A DNA stretch of 36,243 nt, taken from the NCBI RefSeq assembly GCF_001612785.1, contig NZ_BDBC01000064.1:1-36243 (forward strand). The letters are read 5' to 3'. Shown here one piece after another: positions 24,107 to 31,270 of this stretch; position 1 is the stretch's first letter; each line of letters begins with the position of its first letter. The notes under the pieces were generated by a model that made no database searches, was not told the origin of the DNA, and saw only the letters and a program-made list of their open reading frames with translations. The stretch comes from Nocardia beijingensis NBRC 16342. GTDB taxonomy: Bacteria; Actinomycetota; Actinomycetes; Mycobacteriales; Mycobacteriaceae. The translations under genes were made by a program, and so were the position numbers.

Positions 24107-25468
24107 TCAGGCCACCTCCAACCAGAACGGCTGCGAGTCTGCACCGTTTACGCTGACCCGGACCGGGTAGGTGCGCCCGGGCACAGTTGGGTCAAAGAGT
24201 GGGACCGCTACGTAGGTGTGGTCGTCGCGCACCTGGAAGGAGCCGGCGTCGGCCGGTGTCCCGGCGAACGTCGCGACCCTGCGGTACACGTCTCCTCCCA
24301 GCGACAGCTGCGCGACGGCGCCGGCGGCCTGGGCGTCGTACGCTGCGTCGACGGCCACGACGATCTGGTCGGTGGCATCGACGGTCGCCGATACGACGGA
24401 GGGCGCGACCGCGAACGGCTGCCGGTTGCTCTCGACGTCGACGGTGTCGGTCACCCCACCCTCGCTGCGGGTCATCACCGCCCGGCGCACCGCGATGGTG
24501 TGGAAGCCGGGGAGGATGTCCACGGCCACCAGCCCGGTGGGCGTCGCGGCCTGGGCAACGGGCCGCACCGACAGGGTCACCTCGGAGTCGGTCACGACGA
24601 TCCCCCAGCCCGGGTTGTCAGCGGGTAGGAGAACGGCCGCGTCCTCGGGCAGACCCAGACCGGACGTCGACTCCCCGCGGAGCACCACGGCTGAATCCCG
24701 CCCGTCGCCCAGCGACTGTCCCGGCGCGGTCAGGCGGGTGTCCTCATCCACGGCGGCCTTCAGGGCAACGACCCCCGGTGATCGTTCCGGTGCGAGGGAG
24801 GCGCCGCCGAGGGTCGCGGGAAGCACGAACCTCCCCACCGACCTGGTCGTCCGCAGCGTCGGCCTGCCGCGGGGCAGCACGGACAACAGCACCTGACCGG
24901 TCACGCCCGGCGTCGTGCTCGGCGCTTCGGGTGGGAGCAAGAGGGTGCTGACCTCGTAGTACGCCGAGAGCCGGGCCGTGCGCACCTGGTCGGTCGACCA
25001 GAAGCTGACGGCTTCCTCGGGGGTGACGGGCCGCAGCACGATCTGTAGCCGCAGGTCGCCGATCGTCGGGAAGATCTGCACCGCGCCGACGGTGAGCTGG
25101 TGGTCGATCACGGGGTTGTCGTGGAGGGCTTTCATCCCCCACCCCATCAGCGTCTGCTGGCCCGAGACATCCTCGACGGTGTCGATCAGCGCGTGCGCGG
25201 TCAGAACGTAGAACAGCTTGACGGCCAGTGGCCGGGTTGCCACCGGGACCGGGCCGCTGGGGCCGCCGCGGGCCAGGTCGTTGCCACCGTCCATGTCCTG
25301 CGCGACGTGGTACAGGTAGATGTTGAGGCGTGTGTCGCCGGCCTCCTCCGCCTTCTCGGGAGGGAGCTTCGAGACCGTGACGGTGGTCCCGCCGAGGAGG
25401 GCCGAGACCGTCTGCTCGATCAGTCGGGCGAGAGCGTCGGTGACCTCGTTCAGGTTCGGTGAGGGCAC
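24107..25468 (-). CDS. DUF4255 cap / tail-terminator protein (Afp16-like)
   Basis: The protein is 453 aa and starts at GTG 25468 behind GAGGTGA. Residues ~1-200 match DUF4255 (Pvc16 N-terminal domain): DALARLIEQTVSALLGG, DTRLNIYLYHVAQDMDG, RPLAVKLFYVLTAHA, TLMGWGMKALHDNPVI, and YYEVSTLLLPPE. The protein ends the tube and sheath at the distal end. The C-terminal 200 residues form two beta-sandwich-like stretches, longer than the minimal Afp16 and resembling IPT/Ig modules. It lies directly before the ATPase, the usual Afp16-Afp15 proximity. Confidence 0.88.
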   Translation of the reverse strand: MPSPNLNEVTDALARLIEQTVSALLGGTTVTVSKLPPEKAEEAGDTRLNIYLYHVAQDMDGGNDLARGGPSGPVPVATRPLAVKLFYVLTAHALIDTVEDVSGQQTLMGWGMKALHDNPVIDHQLTVGAVQIFPTIGDLRLQIVLRPVTPEEAVSFWSTDQVRTARLSAYYEVSTLLLPPEAPSTTPGVTGQVLLSVLPRGRPTLRTTRSVGRFVLPATLGGASLAPERSPGVVALKAAVDEDTRLTAPGQSLGDGRDSAVVLRGESTSGLGLPEDAAVLLPADNPGWGIVVTDSEVTLSVRPVAQAATPTGLVAVDILPGFHTIAVRRAVMTRSEGGVTDTVDVESNRQPFAVAPSVVSATVDATDQIVVAVDAAYDAQAAGAVAQLSLGGDVYRRVATFAGTPADAGSFQVRDDHTYVAVPLFDPTVPGRTYPVRVSVNGADSQPFWLEVA

Positions 25469-25472
25469 GGCG

Positions 25473-26420
25473 TCACCTCAGCCGGAGGCCATAGAGGGTC
25501 GTCGCGCGCGACGGCCGGTCGAGTGGCCCGATAAGCGATACGGATTCCGCCGTCGTCGGCTGGACGGATTCCGCCGTCGTCGGCTGGCTGGTCGTGCCCG
25601 CCGCCGTCGGTGCCGGGTCCTGCGCCTGCGCCGGGGTCCGAGGGCGACTGTCCACCATCGCCTCGCGGACCAGTCGGCGAACCGGCTCGGTGAGGTCGGC
25701 CTCGCGGTACTGGACAGGCAGCGGCAGCGGCGGCGCGGGCGGCGCAGGAACCGGGTGCAGCAGCTCGGGTACATCCGTCCGGCGGACCTCGGCGCCCAGC
25801 GGTTCCCGAGCAGACGTCATGCGGGGACGAGGGGGCGGCGCGTCTCGTCGGCGCGCCTCCGGCCCGACGGTCACGGTCAGCTCGCTCCGCAGCGAGACGG
25901 TGCGCGTCGGCACCGGCTCGGGGGCCGGCCGGGGCTGATCGATCGGGGCTGGTATCCCCTCCGGGCGCGTTATCTCGACCGGCGGCAGCGGTCGCGTCGT
26001 GGGCACGTCATCAGCCCTCGCGGTGGGGGGCTCGGGCGGCGGGAGCACGGGCTCGGGACCGGTGCGACGGTCGGTGACGGTGGCCTCGGCGGGTCGCGGT
26101 TGCGGCGGGGGTCGCAACCATTCCACTGGCGGCAGGTCACGGTCGGCGGGCGTGGTGGGCGGTGGCGGCGCGGCCACGGGTGGCGCCGGCGCATCCGGCT
26201 CGCGGGCCATGCGGAGCTCGGCCGGCAGGTCGGGCCAGGCCTCCGACACCGCCTCGGCCTCTCCCGGCATGCCTATCAGGAACGATGCGGCGTAGGCGCT
26301 CATGGCCAGCCGCTGGTCGACTGCTAGCAGCGGCGACGACGAACGCTGTACGGGACGGGCGTCGACCGCCACCGGGGCGGCCGCCGCGGTGTCGTACAGG
26401 CGCTGGAGATGGGCGCTCAT
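25473..26420 (-). CDS. Proline-rich eCIS-associated protein, unknown
   Basis: The protein is 315 aa. The N-terminal ~75 residues look folded and helical (HLQRLYDTAAAAP, VDQRLAMSAYAASFLIGMPG). Residues ~75-290 are mostly proline, alanine, arginine and threonine, so probably disordered. A short helical motif (LTEPVRRLVREAMVDSR) lies near 250-266. A perfect 24-bp tandem duplication gives a duplicated TTAESVQP-type octapeptide near the end. I do not recognise the family. It overlaps the upstream gene by 4 bp (ATGA) and lies 4 bp from the DUF4255 gene, so it is a true operon member. It could be a scaffold or length-determining factor, since no ordinary tape measure is present; that is speculation. 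Confidence 0.72.
   Translation of the reverse strand: MSAHLQRLYDTAAAAPVAVDARPVQRSSSPLLAVDQRLAMSAYAASFLIGMPGEAEAVSEAWPDLPAELRMAREPDAPAPPVAAPPPPTTPADRDLPPVEWLRPPPQPRPAEATVTDRRTGPEPVLPPPEPPTARADDVPTTRPLPPVEITRPEGIPAPIDQPRPAPEPVPTRTVSLRSELTVTVGPEARRRDAPPPRPRMTSAREPLGAEVRRTDVPELLHPVPAPPAPPLPLPVQYREADLTEPVRRLVREAMVDSRPRTPAQAQDPAPTAAGTTSQPTTAESVQPTTAESVSLIGPLDRPSRATTLYGLRLR
25541..25588. repeat. Tandem duplication of a 24-bp unit
   Basis: Two units, 25541-25564 and 25565-25588, are identical over their first 22 of 24 bases (CGGATTCCGCCGTCGTCGGC and the following TG), differing only at the end. The duplication is in frame and doubles eight residues in the proline-rich protein. Confidence 0.9.
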
Positions 26421-27181
26421 CCGACGCTCCGCAGGCCGGTGGCGTTCCGCTCACTCAGGATCAGTGCGGCATAGGCGCGCCGGTCCGCCCGGGTCAGGCC
26501 CATGACTGTGTCGTGCCCCCAGCCGTAGCGCGACGCGATCAGGTGGATCTCGCGGATGAGCAGGGGCCGCTCGGCCGCCAGGCTCTCCAGCGTGTAGCGG
26601 ACGACGTCGAACCGGAGGACCTGGGGCTGCTCGCAGTGCGCACACCGGGTCTCGAGGTCAAAGCTGAGCAGCGGCGCCACCTCGTCGAGTATCTCCTCGA
26701 CCCGCTCGCGCGGCAGCGTCGGATCCGCCAGCGCGCGGGCCAGGCTGTCGCGATCTCGATGGGCGACGACGTCGCCGACCGTCGGCGGCCGGAGCCGGGT
26801 GCCGTGCTCCACGACTACACGGCCGTCATCGTCGGCGACCAACCCGGTGGCGGCCGCCGCGGAGTCCTGTTGCCGTACCACCGCCGCCAGGTCGAAGCCG
26901 AACGCATAGTCCTCGTTGCAGGCCGAGCATCGCGCCTGGGAGGCGACCCGCCCGCCGAGCTCCCGTTCGAACAGCGCCGCGAACACCCGGTCCCGCCACA
27001 CGCACAACAGCCCGTCCACGTCCACCTCGGCGCCGGACGGCTCCCTCAGCACGCGGCCGAGCAGGCGCCGCACCACCTCTGGGTCGTCGGGGGCGACGAG
27101 AAGCTCGGCATGACCATCCAGCTCGCAGAGCAGGAGCTGTCGCTCACCGAGCGTCGGGAGCGAGAGCAGCAGTCGACGCAT
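26417..27181 (-). CDS. eCIS baseplate protein with two CxxC pairs (gp26-like, DUF6760-like end)
   Basis: The protein is 254 aa. I prefer ATG 27181, which has GGAGGG just upstream; a GTG at 27196 that overlaps the tube-gene stop by 4 bp is the alternative. Two CxxC pairs (RCSACNEDYAF and RCAHCEQPQVL, ~95 residues apart) could together bind one zinc ion. The overall layout resembles the T4 gp26-like baseplate family seen in actinobacterial eCIS loci. The C-terminus (LIREIHLIASRYGWGHDTVM, then GLTRADRRAYAALI) resembles the small Afp6/DUF6760 protein, usually a separate gene. Position just after the tube gene fits a tube-to-baseplate role. The family call is tentative. Confidence 0.68.
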   Translation of the reverse strand: MRRLLLSLPTLGERQLLLCELDGHAELLVAPDDPEVVRRLLGRVLREPSGAEVDVDGLLCVWRDRVFAALFERELGGRVASQARCSACNEDYAFGFDLAAVVRQQDSAAAATGLVADDDGRVVVEHGTRLRPPTVGDVVAHRDRDSLARALADPTLPRERVEEILDEVAPLLSFDLETRCAHCEQPQVLRFDVVRYTLESLAAERPLLIREIHLIASRYGWGHDTVMGLTRADRRAYAALILSERNATGLRSVG

Positions 27182-27192
27182 CCGGCCCTCCG

Positions 27193-27693
27193 TCACCTCT
27201 CGACCGGCTCGACCACGGCAGGGTCGCGGGCGAAGCCTTCGTTCTGCAAGACGATGCTCTCGAAGGCGATCGCGTTGGCGTTGGCGTCGAGCTCCGGCAC
27301 CGCGGTGAACTCGCTGACCCAGCAGCGGAAGGCGTTCCACGCGCGCACCTTGACGCCTTGCAGGTTGTAGAGCTCGATGATGATGTCGCGGCGGAAGTTC
27401 TTCAGCGACACCCGGCCCGGCCCCTCCGGTGAGTAGGCGAGGTTCGCCCACTCCTCGAACGCCGGGTCATGGCTGATGCCGCGCTCGATGGTGATTGGCT
27501 CGAACGAGGTGAGCCCGGGCGACTTGCGTTTGGTCGAGAGGTCGCCGCCGTCGCGGTGCTCGACGAGCTCGATCGTCTGCTTGAGCCCGCTCACCTTGCT
27601 CGCGCCGGCCACCACGTCGTTGCCGAACACGACGAGGAACCGGAAGTTGCTGTAGGGGTCGATCCGGGTCGAATTGACCGAGAACATGGCCAT
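27193..27693 (-). CDS. Inner tube protein (gp19-like, Afp1/Afp5 type)
   Basis: The 166-aa protein has the length and pattern of the T4 gp19-like tail-tube family: RIDPYSNFRFLVVFGNDVVA at the start, ASKVSGLKQTIELVEHRDGG, ITIERGISHDPAFEEWANL, DIIIELYNLQGVKVRAWNAF, and SEFTAVPELDANANAIAFES. It polymerises into the hollow tube that carries the effector. It is the only tube gene in the cluster, whereas Afp and PVC have at least two. The ATG at 27693 follows GGAGGAGA. The gene lies 19 bp after the sheath gene, the standard order. Confidence 0.93.
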   Translation of the reverse strand: MAMFSVNSTRIDPYSNFRFLVVFGNDVVAGASKVSGLKQTIELVEHRDGGDLSTKRKSPGLTSFEPITIERGISHDPAFEEWANLAYSPEGPGRVSLKNFRRDIIIELYNLQGVKVRAWNAFRCWVSEFTAVPELDANANAIAFESIVLQNEGFARDPAVVEPVER

Positions 27694-27712
27694 GGTCTGT
27701 CTCCTCCTGTCC

Positions 27713-30130
27713 TCATGCCTCGACTTGGCCGGCGAGCTGGGTCACGATCAAGTGCACAAACTCGGCCGGCTTGTTGGGGGCGAACCCGACTAGCACGTTG
27801 ACGATGCCGAGGTTGATATCGTTCGGCGTGGTCGTGGTGCTGTCGCAGAGCACGTAGTACGCCTCGCTCTTGGTGGTGCTGGCGAACGCGCCCTGGAGCA
27901 TCAGGCCGTTCATGAACGCGCCTGCGGCGAGGCGAATGCTGGCCCACAGGGGCTCGGCGTTGCTGCGGAAAACCGCGAAGCGCAGCCCCCTGTAGAGGCT
28001 GTTCTCGATGAACAGCATAGTCCGGCGGACGTTGACGTACTTGTCATCGACGTTGCCGGTGTCGTCCGCGCCGACCATGGTCCTGGCTCCCCAGGAGGTC
28101 ACGCCGGACGGGAACACGCGGATCGCGTTGAGTGCCTTCGGGTTGATCCGCCCGTTCTCGGCGTCGCTCATCGGGACCTCGACCCCAAGTACACCCGTCA
28201 GCGTCGCCTCGATGCCAGCGGGCGCCTTCCAGGTGCCGAAGCGCGTGTCGGTTCGCGCGTAGAGACCTGCCATCGTGCCCGACGGGTCGACGGCCACCCC
28301 CCGCGGGGAGGTGGCGCCGGGCACCAACACGCGTGGCCAGTAGATCACCGAGTTGCGGGTGTCCACGCCGAGCTTGATGTTGCCAGCTCCGGCTTCGGCC
28401 TGGCCGATCGTCCGCCAGTCGGCCGGGTCGACGAACAGGATGGCGCGTTGCTGGGCACAGAAGTTGCTGGCCGCGCCCCAGATCGTCTGGCGGTCGGCGT
28501 CGGTCTGCTGCGGGGCCCTCGGGAGGACCATCATGTTGAAGATCTCGACGTTGCTCTCGATCACGGCGAACGCCGCCTGGTAGTCGGTCAGCAACGGCTT
28601 GGTGCCGTCGAGGCCGGCGACGTCGCCCGTCTGCTGCCCGCCCGGTGCGGCTGTGCCGAGGGTGTATGCCGCCAGGTTGGCCGACGTCGTCCTGTCCAAG
28701 TAGCTCCCGGCAGCGCCCAGGTCGGCGGGCCCGGTCGTAACCTCGACGCCGAGGGAAGTAGCAGGAGCGAGGTTGACCGCCGGGCGCAGCACCAGCCGCA
28801 CACCTTGGCGCTGGGCGGTCCAGCGGCCAGGCGTGGTGGCGCTCACCGCTGCCTCGATACCGTCCGCGATGGCGTCGAGGCCGGCCCGGACCGCCTCCAT
28901 CGAGCCCAGTGCCGCCGGGAAGGGTGCCGCAATCGGCACATGGGCGACCGGGTCCGCGGCAACACCCGCGATCGCGATGGGCCCGGTGTACGGCGAGGAC
29001 GACGACCCCGGGTCGGCGAGCGAGGTCAGCGTGGTGACCTGGTCTCGCGGAAATGCGGCGACCGCGAAGAGCCGGTTGAGCCACGCGGACGTGGGGCGGC
29101 CGTTGGTCGTGCCCAGCTGTGCGAAGACGCCGGATGGCGCCGGCCGCAGCCGTGAGTACGCGTCGAACTCCACGCCGCCGTTGGTGCTGCCGAGCATCAG
29201 CACCGACGTGAGGTCATCGGTCGCCGCCCGGCTGACGATCACCGCCCCCTCGGTGGACTGGATCTCCATGACCGAGCCGAGCGCGCCCGGTCCGTTGGTG
29301 ATGACCACCGTCAGCGAGCCAGCGGGCAGCGGATCCTGGCCCTGGTAGGCGTTGTAGATCGCCTCCTCGATCCTGATGTGAGGGTTGGTGTCGTCGAGCC
29401 CTGTCAGGTTGACCACCGCCGTCACGGGCGGCCGCCCGGCGATGCTGACCGAGAGGCTCCTGTGGGTGGCGTCGATCACCGAACGCAAATCCGTCAGTGC
29501 AGTCGCGGTTGTGAGGAACAGCCCCGCGACGGAGACTCCCCCGGTGTTCCCGGGCGCCGGTGCCGCCGCGAGGTTCTCGACCCGGATCAGCGTGCTCGAA
29601 GTGGCGGCTATCGTCTCGACGTACCTCGGGTGGAGTGGGTCCATCGATACGTCGGCGAGTGTTTCGATGTCGGTCCGACCGAACGTGCCGTCGGCATTCA
29701 GGACACTTCGGTACGCCGTGAGGTTGAAGGTGAGCTCAGGCGTTGCCGTCTGGTAGTCCACCTCCACCCGGATCAGGTTTCCCGCTTTGCCCGCGTCGCG
29801 GGCGAGGATCCGCAGCACATCCGTCGTCCCGGTTTCGTCGCGCACCCGGATCTCGGACTGCCGTTCTCCGTCGGCGATGCGCATCACGTAACAGTCGGCA
29901 CCCCCATTGATGAAGAACTGCTTGACCTGGTCGGCCATCTCGCCGACCGAGGTCTCACCGAAGGTGCGGACGTAGCTCGACAGGTTCTGGATCCTGACGG
30001 GGGTGTCGAACGGGCCGATATCGGCCATCCCGACGAACAGGGCGATCGAGGTGGCTGCTGCCGGGACTGCCTGTGCGCCCGAAGGCCGCTCGGTGACGTA
30101 GACGCCGGGGTAGGTGAAGGTCGAAGGCAC
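27713..30130 (-). CDS. Contractile sheath protein, unusually long
   Basis: The 805-aa protein is the first gene of the operon. The N-terminus (TFTYPGVYVTERPSGAQAVP, then SIALFVGMADIGPFD) and C-terminus (VDDKYVNVRRTMLFIENSLY, WASIRLAAGAFMNGLMLQGA, AYYVLCDSTTTTPNDINLGI, VGFAPNKPAEFVHLIVTQ) are the conserved sheath ends that mesh between rings. The middle, ~150-520, is an insertion of several hundred residues relative to the 350-500 aa common in eCIS, probably extra surface domains on the outside of the sheath. GTG at 30130 lies behind AGAGGAG. One sheath gene serves the particle here, against three in Afp/PVC. Confidence 0.93.
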   Translation of the reverse strand: MPSTFTYPGVYVTERPSGAQAVPAAATSIALFVGMADIGPFDTPVRIQNLSSYVRTFGETSVGEMADQVKQFFINGGADCYVMRIADGERQSEIRVRDETGTTDVLRILARDAGKAGNLIRVEVDYQTATPELTFNLTAYRSVLNADGTFGRTDIETLADVSMDPLHPRYVETIAATSSTLIRVENLAAAPAPGNTGGVSVAGLFLTTATALTDLRSVIDATHRSLSVSIAGRPPVTAVVNLTGLDDTNPHIRIEEAIYNAYQGQDPLPAGSLTVVITNGPGALGSVMEIQSTEGAVIVSRAATDDLTSVLMLGSTNGGVEFDAYSRLRPAPSGVFAQLGTTNGRPTSAWLNRLFAVAAFPRDQVTTLTSLADPGSSSSPYTGPIAIAGVAADPVAHVPIAAPFPAALGSMEAVRAGLDAIADGIEAAVSATTPGRWTAQRQGVRLVLRPAVNLAPATSLGVEVTTGPADLGAAGSYLDRTTSANLAAYTLGTAAPGGQQTGDVAGLDGTKPLLTDYQAAFAVIESNVEIFNMMVLPRAPQQTDADRQTIWGAASNFCAQQRAILFVDPADWRTIGQAEAGAGNIKLGVDTRNSVIYWPRVLVPGATSPRGVAVDPSGTMAGLYARTDTRFGTWKAPAGIEATLTGVLGVEVPMSDAENGRINPKALNAIRVFPSGVTSWGARTMVGADDTGNVDDKYVNVRRTMLFIENSLYRGLRFAVFRSNAEPLWASIRLAAGAFMNGLMLQGAFASTTKSEAYYVLCDSTTTTPNDINLGIVNVLVGFAPNKPAEFVHLIVTQLAGQVEA

Positions 30131-30217
30131 GATGGCTGCTCCTCTGGCACTGGTGGTCGGCGCCCAACTTGCGGAGCCGCCAATGAATGGATTAACCGGT
30201 CGGGCATCACGGCGGCG
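30131..30217 (-). promoter_or_regulatory. Leader region of the eCIS operon
   Basis: The sheath RBS AGAGGAG lies at about 30139-30145 on the minus strand. A possible competing start is an ATG at 30258 with GGAGG six bases upstream. It opens a frame (MLRAVEKWREAAGDAAVMPD) that runs on into the sheath gene out of frame and could act as a short upstream coding leader. No -10/-35 pair is convincing by eye. Confidence 0.3.
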
Positions 30218-30478
30218 TCACCAGCCGCCTCGCGCCACTTCTCCACGGCGCGCAGCATGTCGAGCCTCCGATGCAGGCAGGAGTCGGTTGATCAGCGTTC
30301 GGTCGGTGTCGCCGATCGTGCACAGTGCGGCGGCTTGCTCCGCAGTTGTGGCGTGTTCGGCGAGCAGCATGTGCAGGCATTGGAAATTGTTCGCGCCAGT
30401 CCTGGTCTCAGACGGCCCGGTCGACAACCTCGATACCGAAGCGGGCCGCACACCACAGACCTCACGAACGATCATCAA
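30218..30478 (-). CDS. Small hypothetical ORF upstream of the eCIS operon
   Basis: An 86-codon frame reads FQCLHMLLAEHATTAEQAAA, then LCTIGDTDRTLINRLLPASE. The composition is balanced and helical, unlike chance frames nearby, and it is co-oriented with the eCIS genes and 87 bp from the sheath start. I do not recognise it. It may be a genuine small protein, or the end of a decayed gene, since coding-like fragments in other frames continue upstream (NACVALDIGQPDSVQAALIE near 30510-30590). Coding status is uncertain. Confidence 0.35.
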   Translation of the reverse strand: MMIVREVCGVRPASVSRLSTGPSETRTGANNFQCLHMLLAEHATTAEQAAALCTIGDTDRTLINRLLPASEARHAARRGEVARGGW

Positions 30479-30898
30479 CCCTGTCGCCCCGTAGACCCGA
30501 CATTCGGCATGGGCGTGTCTGCGCCGCCACTTCGATCAGGGCCGCCTGGACGCTGTCTGGTTGACCGATATCGAGTGCCACGCAGGCGTTCCTGAACCCT
30601 GCGGTATGGAAGGACGCCGGTGCAGCAACAGGTTTGCGCCCCGGTGAATCGGCGTGGTCCCGGACCAACACCTGGCGCGCGATCCCCGGGCGGACATTGG
30701 GGGTTCGCGACTAGCGGATGGGCGGACGTCCCGTGCCTCATTGTCCGTGAACGCCTCGATTGACCGCGTTCTATCCCGAACGCGCTGGGTGACGGGTTGA
30801 TGATATCTCGGTGCCGGTCGCCGTTCTCAAGTTCGACACGCCCCGCCCAGGGCACCACGAAGTTGGGCGGATTGCCTAACAATCCGCAGGCATCGATC
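30479..30898. other. Eroded stretch upstream of the eCIS operon
   Basis: No intact gene can be supported. Minus-strand fragments in shifting frames (MLGNPPNFVVPWAGRVELEN starting at 30882; VALDIGQPDSVQAALIEVAA near 30510-30580) look like the broken remains of one or two genes. No family is recognised. Confidence 0.35.
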
Positions 30899-30970
30899 CC
30901 TCAGACGGGATAAGTACCCACGATGACCAGGCGTTTCTCAGTTGCCCATGTTTTGTGTGTCCTGCCGAGG
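30899..30970. repeat. Right copy of 72-bp direct repeat flanking the eCIS cluster
   Basis: It matches 2070-2141 at 63 of 72 ungapped positions, same orientation. It covers the last codons of the recombinase remnant (stop at 30903-30901) and the two bases after the stop. Confidence 0.85.
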
Positions 30971-31240
30971 GCACAACATCGACCAAGTTCAGGCCGTAGT
31001 CCGATCCGAGTCGCTGACCTCGGGACCCGATCTGGTACGCAGTCGCGGGAAGCGTGCGCGCGGCCCGAGCGCGCAGCTACGTCGTCCGGATCGTCATCAA
31101 TCAAGTCGGTGTAGTAGTGCAGCGTGGTACGCGCGTTGTCGTGACCTACCGCTCCGATCAGTCCGTCTTGCGTTCCCGATCGCTGTCCGGTGAGCTGAGT
31201 CCGAAGCCAGGGATGCGTGCCGGTACCGTTCCGTTGCACG
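30901..31240 (-). pseudogene. Tyrosine recombinase (integrase), C-terminal catalytic fragment
   Basis: On the minus strand the frame ending at 30901 contains THPWLRTQLTGQ, resembling the box II H-x-x-R segment, and then IGAVGHDNARTTLHYYTDLI, matching the conserved GH...(T)xxxY-Y tail that holds the nucleophilic tyrosine. About 55 further residues end in KTWATEKRLVIVGTYPV. The N-terminal arm-binding domain and the box I arginine region are absent: the frame has no recombinase features before ~31240 and collides head-on with the gene starting at 31271. It is therefore a fragment, unlikely to be active. Its tail is related to the remnant at 2072-2215. This suggests integrase-mediated arrival of the island. 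Confidence 0.68.
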
Positions 31241-31270
31241 ATCTGTGGGTTGTTGCGGGAGGGGAGGCGA

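Noticed and set aside
3439..30130. Interpretation as a prophage or type VI secretion system
   Set aside because: No capsid, portal, terminase or lysis genes and no TssJLM-like membrane genes; Afp15-type ATPase, DUF4255 cap and DUF4157 protein point to eCIS.
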